A DNA stretch of 64,000 nucleotides, from positions 310,001 through 374,000 of the forward strand of contig JAFLCG010000003.1 of the NCBI GenBank assembly GCA_017303635.1, in the 5' to 3' direction. How positions within the stretch are numbered: position 1 is the stretch's first letter; every line of letters begins with the position of its first letter. This document shows positions 26,041 to 34,909 of the stretch, one piece after another. The DNA is from Anaerolineae bacterium (GTDB lineage: Bacteria > Chloroflexota > Anaerolineae > Aggregatilineales > Phototrophicaceae). The notes beneath the pieces were generated by a model. The model saw nothing but the letters and a program-made list of their open reading frames with translations, ran no database searches and was not told where the DNA came from. Both the position numbers and the translations under genes were made by a program.

Positions 26041-28104
26041 CTATGCCGCACAATCGAAGAGTGTACCGCTGCTCAGGTTGAGATCCGTAACGACCGCGCA
26101 GCTCGACTCCAGCCAGGTCTGAATGCTGGTGTCCGTCGACATGCCAGCTCGGCTCTGCCCACTTCGGCCACCCAGGACGTAACGTAGGTCCCCGGCATCG
26201 ACATAGGCTTGAAGGCTCTCCGCATTCACGACCCGGTCCTGACCGCTAAAGCCACCTATATAGAGGACGCCGCGCCCGGTTTCTAGAACGTAGCCCGCGC
26301 CCTGCTGCGAACTGCCGACGGCCATCATCCAGCGCATCCCGGCCGTATTGGCCTGCAGATAAGTAAGAAGGGTTTGGTCGACTCCACCACCAAAACCACC
26401 ATCCGGTCGATTGGCTGGGTTCCCATCCTGTCCAGTGGGCGGTCCAGGGGGGAATCCGCCAGCGGGGCCACCGCCCTGACTTTGAGTACCGCTGTAGGCG
26501 GAGGGGAGGTTGACGTTGGCACTGGTCTGCGTGCTGGAGAGGCCAGTCCAGACTGCTGGCACAACTGTCAGGGTGATGACGATGCAGGCCAGACCCACGA
26601 TTGCATAGCGGGAAAGCTGCGGCAGCAAGCGTGTGCCGATCAGGATGAGTGCACCGAGTGCCAGCGTGACGGCTGGGACCAGCATCCACGTGACCGAGTT
26701 GATATAACCAGCGGCTATGCTGGCCTGCCACGCCAGCATAGCGGCGGCCAAGCCTACGAGCAGTGACCAACTCAGCCACCTGCGCCCCGGATACCCCTCC
26801 CACAGGCGCATCACACCGATGCCGACCAGCGCGGCTAGCGGCGGTGTGAGCATGGCCAGATAGTAGGCATGGAAGAAGCCGGCAACGCTGAAGAACACCA
26901 CCTGCGTGACCAGCCATCCACCCCACAGGATCACACCCTTGTGAGCTGTGGATAGGGGGAGGCGGGGACGAGAATCTACTGCTAATAGACCGATACTGAG
27001 CAGACCGAAGGGCAGCAGCCAACCGATCTCATTATCCAGGGGTTGGGTGAACAAGCGCACCACGCTGGCTGTGCCAACTTCATTGGCGAACATGCCGCCG
27101 CCCGCACCAGGCGCGCCAGCGGGAGGGGGCATCGGTTGACCATTGGCGCCGGTCGGCGGAGCAAATCCCTGACCATCGGTACCTGTTCCGGGTATAGCGC
27201 TCGTGGTCGATCCCTGACCGTCATTCTGCCGATTGGCCGGTGCACGACCCGTGCCGCCCAGCAAGCGCTGGATGCCGTTATAACCGACGGCCAGTTCCAG
27301 GGCGCTGTTGGTCTGACTGCTGCCCACATAGGGGCGGTTCTCCGCCGGGACCAGATCCACCACGATGATCCAGGAGAGCGATACCGCCAGGAGCAGCACT
27401 GTCGTCACCACCAGATGCACGATCCTGGTGCGCCAGGCTACTTTCGAGCCGAGGAAGTACAACCCGTAGAAGGCGGGCAGCGGCAGGAAAGCCTGCATCA
27501 TCTTGATATTGAAGCCGATGCCGACCAGAGCCGCACCCAGGAGCAGCCACTTCAGTTTGCCGTGTTCCGTCGCCTGAATAAACGCCCAGGCCGCCAACAG
27601 CAGGGTGAAGATCAGCGTGGCATCCATGGTGTTGTTCCGCTGGACAGCCACTGATACCGGCATGATCGCCATGACCAGCGCCGCGATGAGGCCCGCGCCG
27701 GTGCCGAAGTAACGTTTGACCAGCGCATAGAGCAGCGGCACCGAGAAAATCCCCGCCAGAATTTGAGGCAGGACGACCGAAAAACCATTCACGCCGAGGA
27801 AAAAGGCGCTAATGGCCTGAAGCCACAGACCGACTGGTGGCTTATCAATGGTCACGCTGCCGCCGGGTTCGGCTGCGGCGAAGAAGAAGTTCGAGGGCGA
27901 TTGCAGCATGGCCTCAATGGCGGCGGTGTAATAGGTATTGGCCTGCCCAATCGAGTCGATGTTGATGAAGTTGAGCAAGGCCGCCAGCAGCATGATGCCG
28001 ACCACCGCAATGACCGGTGGGGTCAGGCGTGCCAGGAAGCGCGTCTTGAAGTCGGCCTGGCTCTCGGCAGGAGCCGGAACAAAAGTAGACGTAGATGTGG
28101 TCAT
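26041..28104 (-). CDS. GT39 (PMT/ArnT-like) membrane glycosyltransferase
   Basis: 687 residues with about ten or more membrane helices. The first outside loop carries the acidic DSIGQANTYYTAAIEAML segment (about residues 40-58), where GT39 enzymes keep their catalytic Asp. The loop SVTIDKPPVGLWLQAISA is shared with ArnT and PMT proteins. Two Gly/Pro/Gln-rich stretches interrupt it, and a C-terminal outside domain holds WMMAVGSSQQGAGYVLETG. Such enzymes move sugars from polyprenyl phosphate onto proteins or lipids at the outer membrane face. I chose ATG 28104, the start nearest the first helix; 28215 is the longest form. It is followed by the two-component genes. Confidence 0.85.
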   Translation of the reverse strand: MTTSTSTFVPAPAESQADFKTRFLARLTPPVIAVVGIMLLAALLNFINIDSIGQANTYYTAAIEAMLQSPSNFFFAAAEPGGSVTIDKPPVGLWLQAISAFFLGVNGFSVVLPQILAGIFSVPLLYALVKRYFGTGAGLIAALVMAIMPVSVAVQRNNTMDATLIFTLLLAAWAFIQATEHGKLKWLLLGAALVGIGFNIKMMQAFLPLPAFYGLYFLGSKVAWRTRIVHLVVTTVLLLAVSLSWIIVVDLVPAENRPYVGSSQTNSALELAVGYNGIQRLLGGTGRAPANRQNDGQGSTTSAIPGTGTDGQGFAPPTGANGQPMPPPAGAPGAGGGMFANEVGTASVVRLFTQPLDNEIGWLLPFGLLSIGLLAVDSRPRLPLSTAHKGVILWGGWLVTQVVFFSVAGFFHAYYLAMLTPPLAALVGIGVMRLWEGYPGRRWLSWSLLVGLAAAMLAWQASIAAGYINSVTWMLVPAVTLALGALILIGTRLLPQLSRYAIVGLACIVITLTVVPAVWTGLSSTQTSANVNLPSAYSGTQSQGGGPAGGFPPGPPTGQDGNPANRPDGGFGGGVDQTLLTYLQANTAGMRWMMAVGSSQQGAGYVLETGRGVLYIGGFSGQDRVVNAESLQAYVDAGDLRYVLGGRSGQSRAGMSTDTSIQTWLESSCAVVTDLNLSSGTLFDCAA

Positions 28105-28237
28105 GCAAGTGGACTTTCTACTGTTAATTGAAGCGTCATGGATGATTGTCCTGGTGGCAGTGTCATCAGTCGTGTCTTTCGCATCGATCATAGTTTTACC
28201 ACCGGGGCATATCAAACAGCATTAGCCTACCCCCCGC

Positions 28238-28259
28238 ATGTTCAAAAGATGTTCAGAAC
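28238..28259 (+). promoter_or_regulatory. Putative response-regulator box 1 (tandem 11-bp repeats)
   Basis: ATGTTCAAAAG followed at once by ATGTTCAGAAC, two direct repeats with one helical turn between them. This is the form of site bound by OmpR/PhoB-type regulators, and such a regulator is encoded at 25325-26017. Confidence 0.6.
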
Positions 28260-28302
28260 CTGTTGATTTCCCGCAAAGAAAACGCGCACAGAAAAGCAAC
28301 CG

Positions 28303-28324
28303 CTTCTAAACAAGTTCTGAACAT
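28303..28324 (-). promoter_or_regulatory. Putative response-regulator box 2 (inverted copy)
   Basis: Read on the minus strand: ATGTTCAGAAC followed by TTGTTTAGAAG. With box 1 it forms a perfect 13-bp inverted repeat (28247-28259 versus 28314-28326). Confidence 0.6.
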
Positions 28325-28332
28325 CTTCCTCC

Positions 28333-28338
28333 TATAGT
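28333..28338 (+). promoter_or_regulatory. -10 element TATAGT of the DUF4405 operon
   Basis: It lies 8 bp after box 2. No good -35 lies 16-18 bp upstream, which is common for promoters that need an activator. Confidence 0.4.
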
Positions 28339-28383
28339 AGGGCCCGTTCGTTCAGTTAACCGTTGGTGCGGAGGACTCTTTCA

Positions 28384-28956
28384 ATGGCAACCCTGAGCGC
28401 TGAGCGGCCCCGCCGCTGGCACCTCAACAAGACGAAGCTCAATGTCTTTCTCGACCTGCTCCTGACCGGGATGTTCATCGTCGAGATGGAAGAGCATTTC
28501 ACCGGCCTCGCCCTGCATGAACTACTGGGGCTGGTTTTTGCGGGCGCGTTCCTCATCCACATCATCCTGCACTGGGACTGGGTGGTGAGTATCACGCGGA
28601 CCTTTTTCCAGAAGCTGCTGCACGAATCGCGGCTCAACTACATCCTGAATGTGGCGCTGTTCCTCCTGATGGCCTTCGTCACGGTCAGCGGCATTCTGAT
28701 CTCGCGGACCCTCGGCCTGAACCTGTCGCTGGATGAGAACTTCCGCCGGACGTTGCAATCCCTGCATATGGTGGGTTCAGAACTGGTGCTGGTGGTCGTG
28801 GCGCTGCACGTAGCGATGCACTGGAAGTGGATCAAGACCAACGCGCCCAAGTACCTGTTCGGCTGGCTGCCGAAGCTGAACGCCAAACTGCAGCAACCGA
28901 GGGCCGTATCCCCCTTAATGCCGGAGCACCTGCCGGAATGGAAGCCTGAATCATGA
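28384..28956 (+). CDS. DUF4405 membrane protein (cytochrome b561-like)
   Basis: 190 residues with four predicted membrane helices. Histidines occur at helix ends and pairs: EEHFTGLALHELLG, LIHIILHWDWV, LQSLHMVGSE and LHVAMHWKWI. The two H-x-x-x-H-W elements look like heme ligands, so the protein probably carries electrons across the membrane from quinol or a cytoplasmic donor. DUF4405 genes are known to occur with FMN-binding and ApbE genes in extracytosolic flavin systems, and here those genes follow directly. GGAGGA lies 7 bp before the ATG at 28384. The stop overlaps the next gene by ATGA. Confidence 0.88.
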   Translation: MATLSAERPRRWHLNKTKLNVFLDLLLTGMFIVEMEEHFTGLALHELLGLVFAGAFLIHIILHWDWVVSITRTFFQKLLHESRLNYILNVALFLLMAFVTVSGILISRTLGLNLSLDENFRRTLQSLHMVGSELVLVVVALHVAMHWKWIKTNAPKYLFGWLPKLNAKLQQPRAVSPLMPEHLPEWKPES

Positions 28957-29630
28957 CCACACGTCACACTCAAGCTCGTCAGGGCCGGCTGGCCTTCGCC
29001 ATCCTGGTCGCCATCGTCATTATCAGCGGGGCCTTCCTGTGGACTCAGGGCGATCTGATTAACCCGTTGCAAAGCACGACTCTGCTGATGGAGCTGTCTT
29101 CCGGGGAGGCAGGCTTCGCCATGGTCGGTGAAGAAGGCACCCGACCTGAAGCACCAACTACCACCACCGAGCAGAGCACGACCGAGTCGACCACCAGCGT
29201 GGTGGAATCGGTTGAAGCCAGCCCGGTCGAACAGATGACGCTGGAGGCCTTCACCGCTGAACTGGCGGCTGCCGGAGTCGATGTCGAAGCAGTGACCGCC
29301 ACTATGACTGCGGAGGGCCGCAGCCTGGAAAACCTGCTGGCGGTGGTCAACAGTGGGCGCGTCAGCGTCGCGGATTTAGCGGCCCGCCTGATGGGTGAAA
29401 GCAGCACTGCGACCACTACCAGCGAAGCCGAAGGGACGCTGCCACCAGACGAAGGCAGCAGCGAACTCCTCAGCCTGCGCTGGGACGAACTGGGCAGTGT
29501 GGCCTATGACCTGTGGGTGATCCTGGCGACCACTGTGCTGCTCATCGTCGTCAGCCGACCCGTCGGTTGGTTAGTCAACCGCATGAAATCTGTTACTCAA
29601 TCCCGTGTTGGTCACGCCGTTTCATCGTGA
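28953..29630 (+). CDS. Thr/Ser-rich bitopic membrane protein of unknown function
   Basis: 225 residues that match no family I know. Helix 1 at about 13-32 and helix 2 at about 190-212 bracket a roughly 155-residue outside part. This part has a Thr/Ser/Glu-rich stretch at about 66-90 (TTTTEQSTTESTTS) and a second near 148-157 (SSTATTTSE), with a helical, acidic region between (LEAFTAELAAAGVDVEAVTA). It is translationally coupled to the DUF4405 gene (ATGA) and precedes the FMN-binding gene, so it is likely a scaffold or linker of the redox complex. The Thr/Ser stretches resemble O-glycosylation regions, and a PMT-like enzyme is encoded nearby. Confidence 0.75.
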   Translation: MTTRHTQARQGRLAFAILVAIVIISGAFLWTQGDLINPLQSTTLLMELSSGEAGFAMVGEEGTRPEAPTTTTEQSTTESTTSVVESVEASPVEQMTLEAFTAELAAAGVDVEAVTATMTAEGRSLENLLAVVNSGRVSVADLAARLMGESSTATTTSEAEGTLPPDEGSSELLSLRWDELGSVAYDLWVILATTVLLIVVSRPVGWLVNRMKSVTQSRVGHAVSS

Positions 29631-29670
29631 CCCCAAGCGATCAAATTGAACCGATAAGGAGACTGTCAGC

Positions 29671-30276
29671 ATGAAGACTTCACGTATCAAGCGGTGGCAG
29701 GCTGGCGCACTGGGCGCATCCGCCATCATCGCATCCAGCGCCATCGGACTGGCTGGCCTGAGCGCCGCCAGCACCGAAGTCGATCCCGCGGCTCAAGCCG
29801 CCCAGGTGACCCCGCAACCCGGTCAACCGCCCTTCGGTGGACGGGGTGGACGCCCCGGACGCGGTGGGGAAAATCATCACCTGCAAGGGATGGATACCAC
29901 GCCGCCAGAGGTGGAACTGGCACCGGCGCAGACCGAAGTAGAGGCTACCCAATCGACCGAAAAGGCCGAGGGCGCCGAATTCTACGACGGCAGCTACTAC
30001 GGGGACGCCATCCGGGCGGGACGCTGGGGGACGTTACAGGTGGTGGCCGTCATCGAAAATGGCGAACTGGTCGATGTGCAGATCGCGGATTACCCGCGCA
30101 GCACCTACGAATCGGACATCATCACCCGCAATGCCCTGCCCACGCTCATCAGCGAAGCGATCGAAGCGCAGGATGCAGACGTGGATTATGTCTCCCGGGC
30201 GACCGATAGCAGCCGCGCCTTTGTCGAATCGCTGGAATCGGCGCTGCTGGATGCAGCCATCGGGGTGGACCTGTGA
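29671..30276 (+). CDS. FMN-binding domain protein, likely covalently flavinylated
   Basis: 201 residues. An N-terminal export signal or anchor (about 12-35) is followed by a Gly/Pro/Gln-rich linker and then an FMN-binding domain (about 108-198): DGSYYGDAIRAGRWGTLQVV, then VVAVIENGELVDVQIADYPR. The ApbE target motif D-x-x-[ST]-G-A-T appears as D172-Y-V-S-R-A-T178, so T178 is the likely flavin-bearing residue, with the usual Gly changed to Arg. AAGGAG lies 9 bp before the ATG. The stop overlaps the ApbE gene (GTGA), the enzyme expected to attach the FMN. It would pass single electrons outside the membrane to an unknown acceptor. Confidence 0.9.
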   Translation: MKTSRIKRWQAGALGASAIIASSAIGLAGLSAASTEVDPAAQAAQVTPQPGQPPFGGRGGRPGRGGENHHLQGMDTTPPEVELAPAQTEVEATQSTEKAEGAEFYDGSYYGDAIRAGRWGTLQVVAVIENGELVDVQIADYPRSTYESDIITRNALPTLISEAIEAQDADVDYVSRATDSSRAFVESLESALLDAAIGVDL

Positions 30277-31016
30277 AACAAACCCGCTGGTTGATGGGGA
30301 TGCCCATCACCGTCAAGATCGTCGATGCCTCGGCTCATGCCGAGGCCTTCGATGAGGTCTACAGCTTCTTCCAGTATGTGGACGAAACCTTCAGCCCGTT
30401 CAAGCCGACCAGCGAAGTCTCCCGTGTGAACCAGGGGGAACTCTCGCTGGAGGCCACTTGCGACGATATGCACACGGTGCTGGAGCTGGCGGCGCAAACC
30501 AAAGCGGAGAGCGGCGGGTACTTCGATGTGTGGCACAACGGCACCTTCAATCCGTCCGGCATCGTCAAAGGCTGGGCGATTGATGAAGCGGCCTCCCTGC
30601 TGTATCGCAATGGCTTCCGGGATTTTTACGTGGGCGCGGGCGGTGATGCCCAGGTCTACGGGAAGAACGCCCACGGCGAAGCCTGGACGCTGGGCATCTG
30701 CAACCCGTTCGACCTCAAGCAAGTGGTCAAACGGGTGCGGCTGGACGAGCGCGGGATTGCGACTTCCGGCACCTACATGCGCGGCAAGCACATCTACAAC
30801 CCCCTCAAGGCAGATGATCCGCTGGAGGAAGTGGTCAGCCTGACGGTGATCGGCATTGACGTGCTGGAAGCTGACCGACTGGCAACAGCCGCGTTTGCCA
30901 TGGGTCGCGCAGGTATCTACTTTCTGGAGTCCCTGCCAGATGTGGAGGGCTACATGATCGACCGGGAGGGTCAGGCGACCATGACCACCCACTTCCGGGA
31001 TTATGTCTGCGCCTGA
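30273..31016 (+). CDS. apbE: FAD:protein FMN transferase
   Basis: 247 residues with all ApbE landmarks: FNPSGIVKGWAIDEAA, the glycine-rich VGAGGDAQVYGK, HIYNPLKAD and the C-terminal ADRLATAAFAMG metal-binding segment. It moves FMN from FAD onto a Thr/Ser of its target using Mg2+. It is shorter than the about 330-350 residues of classical ApbE and has no signal peptide or lipobox. The reaction would then be cytoplasmic unless export is by another route, which is odd for an exported target. The start is GTG at 30273, overlapping the FMN-binding gene stop. The last gene of the operon, followed by a palindrome. Confidence 0.93.
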   Translation: MKQTRWLMGMPITVKIVDASAHAEAFDEVYSFFQYVDETFSPFKPTSEVSRVNQGELSLEATCDDMHTVLELAAQTKAESGGYFDVWHNGTFNPSGIVKGWAIDEAASLLYRNGFRDFYVGAGGDAQVYGKNAHGEAWTLGICNPFDLKQVVKRVRLDERGIATSGTYMRGKHIYNPLKADDPLEEVVSLTVIGIDVLEADRLATAAFAMGRAGIYFLESLPDVEGYMIDREGQATMTTHFRDYVCA

Positions 31017-31026
31017 TCTTAAAATG

Positions 31027-31054
31027 CATCGGACGCCATTTATGGCGTCCGATG
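31027..31054. repeat. 13-bp-arm palindrome after apbE
   Basis: CATCGGACGCCAT / ATGGCGTCCGATG with a 2-nt centre, 10 bp after the apbE stop. It has the same GGACGCC...GGCGTCC core as 2716-2735, and no U-tract. It could end the flavin operon and also the convergent lon message. Confidence 0.65.
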
Positions 31055-31089
31055 ATGGATAGAACTAGTCCTGAGACGCTAATCCGTCC

Positions 31090-33681
31090 TTACTTGGTCA
31101 ATCCCGTTGAACCGCCGGATTCGACCTTGCGGCTCTTCTTCGGCTTGACGGCGCTGCTGGCCGGGGGGGCTGCTTGCGCCGCATAGCCCTTGCTCTCGGC
31201 GGGCATCAGCGCGGCGTTCAACACGTCATCAACCTGTTCCGCCAGCACGAAGTGCAGTTGATTCCGCACTTCATCCGGCAGATCATCCAGATCGTTCTCA
31301 TTCTTCTTGGGCAGGATGACGGTATCCACACCGAAGCGGTGGGCCGCCAGCACCTTGTCCTTGATGCCACCGACGGGCATAACCTGCCCGCGCAGTGTGA
31401 TTTCGCCTGTCATGGCGACGTTACGGCGCGTCGGCCGTCCGGTCAGCAGGGAGATGAGCGCAGTCGCCATCGTCACCCCGGCAGAGGGGCCATCTTTCGG
31501 CTGCGCCCCGGCAGGCACGTGGATGTGCAATTCATTCTTGTCGAAGAAGGCCTCATCCAGCTTAAAATCAGCGGCCCGTGAACGGATATAGCTCAGGGCG
31601 ATGCGGGCGCTTTCCTGCATGACCTCACCGAGCTGACCAGTGAGTTGGAAGCCCTTGGCCCCCGGCATCCGCGCTGCTTCGACGAACAGCACATCGCCAC
31701 CCACCGGCGTCCAGGCCAGCCCGGTCGCTACGCCGGGACGGTCGGTACGTTCGGCGATTTCTTCGCGATAGCCGTACTTCGGCTTGCCCAGCAGATCGCG
31801 CACGGCGGCCTCATCAATCATGACCTGCTTGGCGGCTCCATCAGCAATCTTGGTCACCACCTTACGGGCGGCGCGACCGATCTCCCGCTCAAGGGTACGG
31901 ACGCCCGCTTCCCGGGTATAGTCGCGTACGATGTTGAGCAGCGCCTCATGTTTGAAGGCGATTTCTTCCTGGCGCAGACCATTTTCGCGGATCTGGCGCG
32001 GCACCAGATACTGCTCGGCGATAGCGACCTTCTCCTGTTCGGTGTAGCCGCTCAGGTTGATGATCTCCATACGGTCGCGCAGCGGGCCGGGGATGGGGTC
32101 GAGTTCGTTGGCGGTGGTGATGAAGAACACCTCGCTCAGGTCGAAGGCCACATCCAGATAGTGATCGCGGAATTCAGCGTTCTGCTCCGGGTCGAGCACT
32201 TCCAGCAGGGCGCTAGCCGGATCACCCCGGAAGTCCCGCCCCAGCTTATCGACCTCGTCCAGCATGATGACCGGATTGCGCGATTCGACGCGGCGGATGG
32301 TCTGGATCATGCGACCGGGCATGGCGCCGATGTAGGTCCGGCGGAAACCGCGAATTTCGGCTTCATCGCGCACGCCGCCCAGGCTCATACGGATGAACTT
32401 ACGGCCCATGGCCTTGGCGATGCTGGCCCCCAGGGAGGTCTTACCCACGCCGGGCGGCCCGACAAAGCACAGGATCGCCCCACGCCGATCCCGGCGGATG
32501 GTGTATTCTTCTTCCGTCTCTTCCAGTTCCTCGGCGCGATCCAGCCGCAGCTTGCGCACCGCCAGGAATTCCAGAATCCGGTCTTTGATGTCCTCCAGAC
32601 CGTAATGGTCAGAGTCCAGCACCTTGCGGGCTTCACTGATAACCAGCTTGTCCTCGGTGCGTTTGTTCCATGGGATGCTGGTCATCCAGTCCAGGTAGGT
32701 GCGGATGACACCGTACTCGGCGGCAGCGGTCGGCAGGCGGGAGAGCCGATCGAGTTCGCGCTCGGCCTCTTTGCGGGCTTCTTCCGGCATGCCGACTTCG
32801 GCAATTTTCTTGCGGAATTCGTCCACTTCCACCTGCTGCTCATCGGCTTCGCCCAGCTCGCGCTGGATGGCCTTGAGCTGCTCGCGCAGGTAGAACTCCC
32901 GCTGAACCTTCTCCATCTCCGACTGGGCTTCGCTTTGAATCTTGCGGCCCAGTTCGAGGACTTCCAGTTCCTTGCTGAGGATACCCATCAGCTTGCGGAG
33001 CTTGGCATCGGTGCTCTGGATTTCCAGAATTTCCTGGGCATCTTCCAGACTGATCCGCACGTAGGTGCTGACGGCGTAGACCAGTTGCAGCGGGTCATCG
33101 ACGTTCAGCGCGGACTGGATCAGTTCGTTGGGGATGCTCGGCACCAGATCAGCCATCTTGCTGAACTGGTCGACGACATTGCGAACCAGCGCCTGAATTT
33201 CCAGCGTGTTCTCGACCGTTTCCGGCACGGCATGGACTTTGGCGCGCAGATACGGCTCGGTGGTCAGGTATTCATCGACCTCAATGCGCTGCAAGCCCTG
33301 CACCAGCAGTCGGATGGTGCCATCCGGGGCGCGGAACAGGCGGTGGATGCTCGCCAGCGTGCCGACCTTATAGACATCATCCGGGCCGGGGGTTTCCATC
33401 TCCGGGTCTTTGGCGGCGACGAGGCCGATCAGCCGGTCGCCCGCCACCACATCATCCACCAACTTGATGCTGCGGGGCTGCCCGACCGTCAGCGGGATGG
33501 CGGTTTGTGGATAGACGACCAATCCACGCAGGGGCAGGATCGGCAGTTCCGGCGGGATGACCAGCTTCTGTTCGCCGTCCTCGCCCTCCGGACTATCCTT
33601 GACGGGAATCTCCATCTCCTCGGTGCCTTCCGGCGGCGTGAAGTCGACTTCCGGTAGTGCTTTCTTCCGTTTTGCTGGCAT
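31090..33681 (-). CDS. lon: ATP-dependent Lon protease
   Basis: 863 residues with the bacterial Lon (LonA) layout: N-terminal substrate domain (about 40-240), a coiled-coil region, AAA+ ATPase with Walker A GPPGVGKT near residue 408 and the Walker [10 protein letters not shown], and a C-terminal Ser-Lys protease domain with S733 in [13 protein letters not shown] and the K in [12 protein letters not shown]. It degrades damaged and regulatory proteins in the cytoplasm. The start at 33681 has AGGA 8 bp upstream; the longer form (33789) would run through the HSP20 gene. It lies 1 bp after the HSP20 stop, forming a two-gene protein-quality operon. Confidence 0.97.
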   Translation of the reverse strand: MPAKRKKALPEVDFTPPEGTEEMEIPVKDSPEGEDGEQKLVIPPELPILPLRGLVVYPQTAIPLTVGQPRSIKLVDDVVAGDRLIGLVAAKDPEMETPGPDDVYKVGTLASIHRLFRAPDGTIRLLVQGLQRIEVDEYLTTEPYLRAKVHAVPETVENTLEIQALVRNVVDQFSKMADLVPSIPNELIQSALNVDDPLQLVYAVSTYVRISLEDAQEILEIQSTDAKLRKLMGILSKELEVLELGRKIQSEAQSEMEKVQREFYLREQLKAIQRELGEADEQQVEVDEFRKKIAEVGMPEEARKEAERELDRLSRLPTAAAEYGVIRTYLDWMTSIPWNKRTEDKLVISEARKVLDSDHYGLEDIKDRILEFLAVRKLRLDRAEELEETEEEYTIRRDRRGAILCFVGPPGVGKTSLGASIAKAMGRKFIRMSLGGVRDEAEIRGFRRTYIGAMPGRMIQTIRRVESRNPVIMLDEVDKLGRDFRGDPASALLEVLDPEQNAEFRDHYLDVAFDLSEVFFITTANELDPIPGPLRDRMEIINLSGYTEQEKVAIAEQYLVPRQIRENGLRQEEIAFKHEALLNIVRDYTREAGVRTLEREIGRAARKVVTKIADGAAKQVMIDEAAVRDLLGKPKYGYREEIAERTDRPGVATGLAWTPVGGDVLFVEAARMPGAKGFQLTGQLGEVMQESARIALSYIRSRAADFKLDEAFFDKNELHIHVPAGAQPKDGPSAGVTMATALISLLTGRPTRRNVAMTGEITLRGQVMPVGGIKDKVLAAHRFGVDTVILPKKNENDLDDLPDEVRNQLHFVLAEQVDDVLNAALMPAESKGYAAQAAPPASSAVKPKKSRKVESGGSTGLTK

Positions 33682-33682
33682 G

Positions 33683-34111
33683 TTATTGTCCTGAATCCGT
33701 TTCCAACTCGTTGACATCACGAACGGGAATCTGTTTGCCCGCCAGGCGGGGTAATTCAACCTGTAAAAAACCAGCCTCGTAGCTGGCACTGACGCGCTCG
33801 CGCTCCACTGACCAGGGTAACGTGATCTCGACCCTGAACTCGCCGTAGCCGATTTCAGCCTGATGATAAGCCGGGCTGGTCTGGGGCGGCTGTTCCCGCG
33901 TTCCCGTCACCAACAGCACCCGGTCATGCAGGGTGATGTTGAAATCGCTGGAACGCATCCCGGCAATCTCAACCCGTACCAGCAAGCGGTCACCAAGCTC
34001 GATCACATCCGTCGGCGGTCGGAAGGCCGGGTTACTCCGCCGGGCGATAATCAGCCAGCGCTGATCTTGCAAGGCAACGGCTATCGGAATTTCCGCCGTT
34101 TTTCGCTGCAT
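33683..34111 (-). CDS. Small heat shock protein, HSP20/alpha-crystallin family
   Basis: 142 residues. The alpha-crystallin domain spans about residues 30-125: [18 protein letters not shown], then [18 protein letters not shown], then [11 protein letters not shown] with the family's G-x-F-x-R-x-x-x-L-P pattern, and the later GFLQVELP in place of the usual G-V-L-x-V-x-x-P. It holds unfolding proteins for refolding or for Lon, whose gene follows directly. The ATG at 34111 has GGAG 6 bp upstream and is preferred over 34123, where GAGGA abuts the ATG. No heat-shock operator (CIRCE) is visible. Confidence 0.9.
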   Translation of the reverse strand: MQRKTAEIPIAVALQDQRWLIIARRSNPAFRPPTDVIELGDRLLVRVEIAGMRSSDFNITLHDRVLLVTGTREQPPQTSPAYHQAEIGYGEFRVEITLPWSVERERVSASYEAGFLQVELPRLAGKQIPVRDVNELETDSGQ

Positions 34112-34237
34112 GGCATGCTCCATTCCTCAGTAGCGGGGAGGCAACGTGCAGATTAGATGAGGTGGCAGGATACCAGATTACCACGCAGCCATAAGAAACG
34201 TGTTAGACATTGGGATGTAAGTTACTGGTGGCTGGTT

Positions 34238-34801
34238 TCAGGTGACAGGGCGCTCATCCGGTGGGGAGCCGCCCTCGACCGGGGCGGCTGGCGTTGACGC
34301 TTTTACCTGCTGCCGATCCGCCAGCCAGGTGGCGATCATCAGGATAATCACGCCGCCCACAATGGCATGGTCGGCCAGGTTGGAGACATTGGCAATCACA
34401 CCGGGGATCGAATAATAGATGAAATCGACCACATGCCCGTACTCGATCCGGTCGAGCGCGTTCCCAATCGCTCCGGCGCTGATGAGCGCCACGGCGATGC
34501 GCCGCCAGTGCCCCTCCGCCGGGATGCGTGGATACCAGATCGCCATACCGATGACCACGATTACGGCAATGACCAGGAAAACATCCCCAAAGCCCGATAG
34601 GAGACCAAATGCTGCGCCGGTATTGGTGCTGCGGACAATCTGAAAGAAGGGGGCCAGCGCCGGGATCGGTTGGTAAGCCTGCCCGATGACCAGCGAAGAC
34701 TCGACTACATATTTCGTCAGTTGATCGGCAACCAGCACACCCGCGAAGAGCGCCAGTCCGGCCAGGTTGCGTTGCAGAGGGGAAAGGGTTTCAAGTTTCA
34801 A
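34238..34801 (-). CDS. lspA: Signal peptidase II (prolipoprotein)
   Basis: 187 residues with four membrane helices. Conserved parts are VLVADQLTK (residues 22-30), RSTNTGAAFGLL, GNALDRIEYGHVVDF with D117, and NLADHAIV with D144; the two Asp form the protease dyad. It cuts the signal peptide from lipid-modified prolipoproteins. The reading frame opens only just upstream: TTG at 34801 is the start, and an in-frame stop lies 3 bp before it. The first codons (TTG AAA CTT GAA ACC) are part of a heptamer repeat, so the true start may lie slightly further in. The C-terminal tail of 20-odd residues is extra. Confidence 0.92.
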   Translation of the reverse strand: MKLETLSPLQRNLAGLALFAGVLVADQLTKYVVESSLVIGQAYQPIPALAPFFQIVRSTNTGAAFGLLSGFGDVFLVIAVIVVIGMAIWYPRIPAEGHWRRIAVALISAGAIGNALDRIEYGHVVDFIYYSIPGVIANVSNLADHAIVGGVIILMIATWLADRQQVKASTPAAPVEGGSPPDERPVT

Positions 34802-34816
34802 GTTTCAGGTTCCAGG
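34789..34816. repeat. Four tandem heptamers at the lspA start
   Basis: TTTCAAG, TTTCAAG, TTTCAGG, TTCCAGG in a row. On the minus strand they supply the lspA start codon and its first codons. Confidence 0.8.
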
Positions 34817-34909
34817 TTAGGAGCTTTCACCATCCAGCCGCCAGCAAACATCTTTTGGATTGCAGGTCTGGCTGTCGACTATCAGCCTCTGTTCATTTCT
34901 TCGCTCAGT

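Noticed and set aside
31645..33657. 670-residue open frame on the plus strand, antisense to lon
   Set aside because: It lies wholly opposite the clear Lon protease gene; GC-rich coding sequence often leaves long antisense frames, and the product matches no family.
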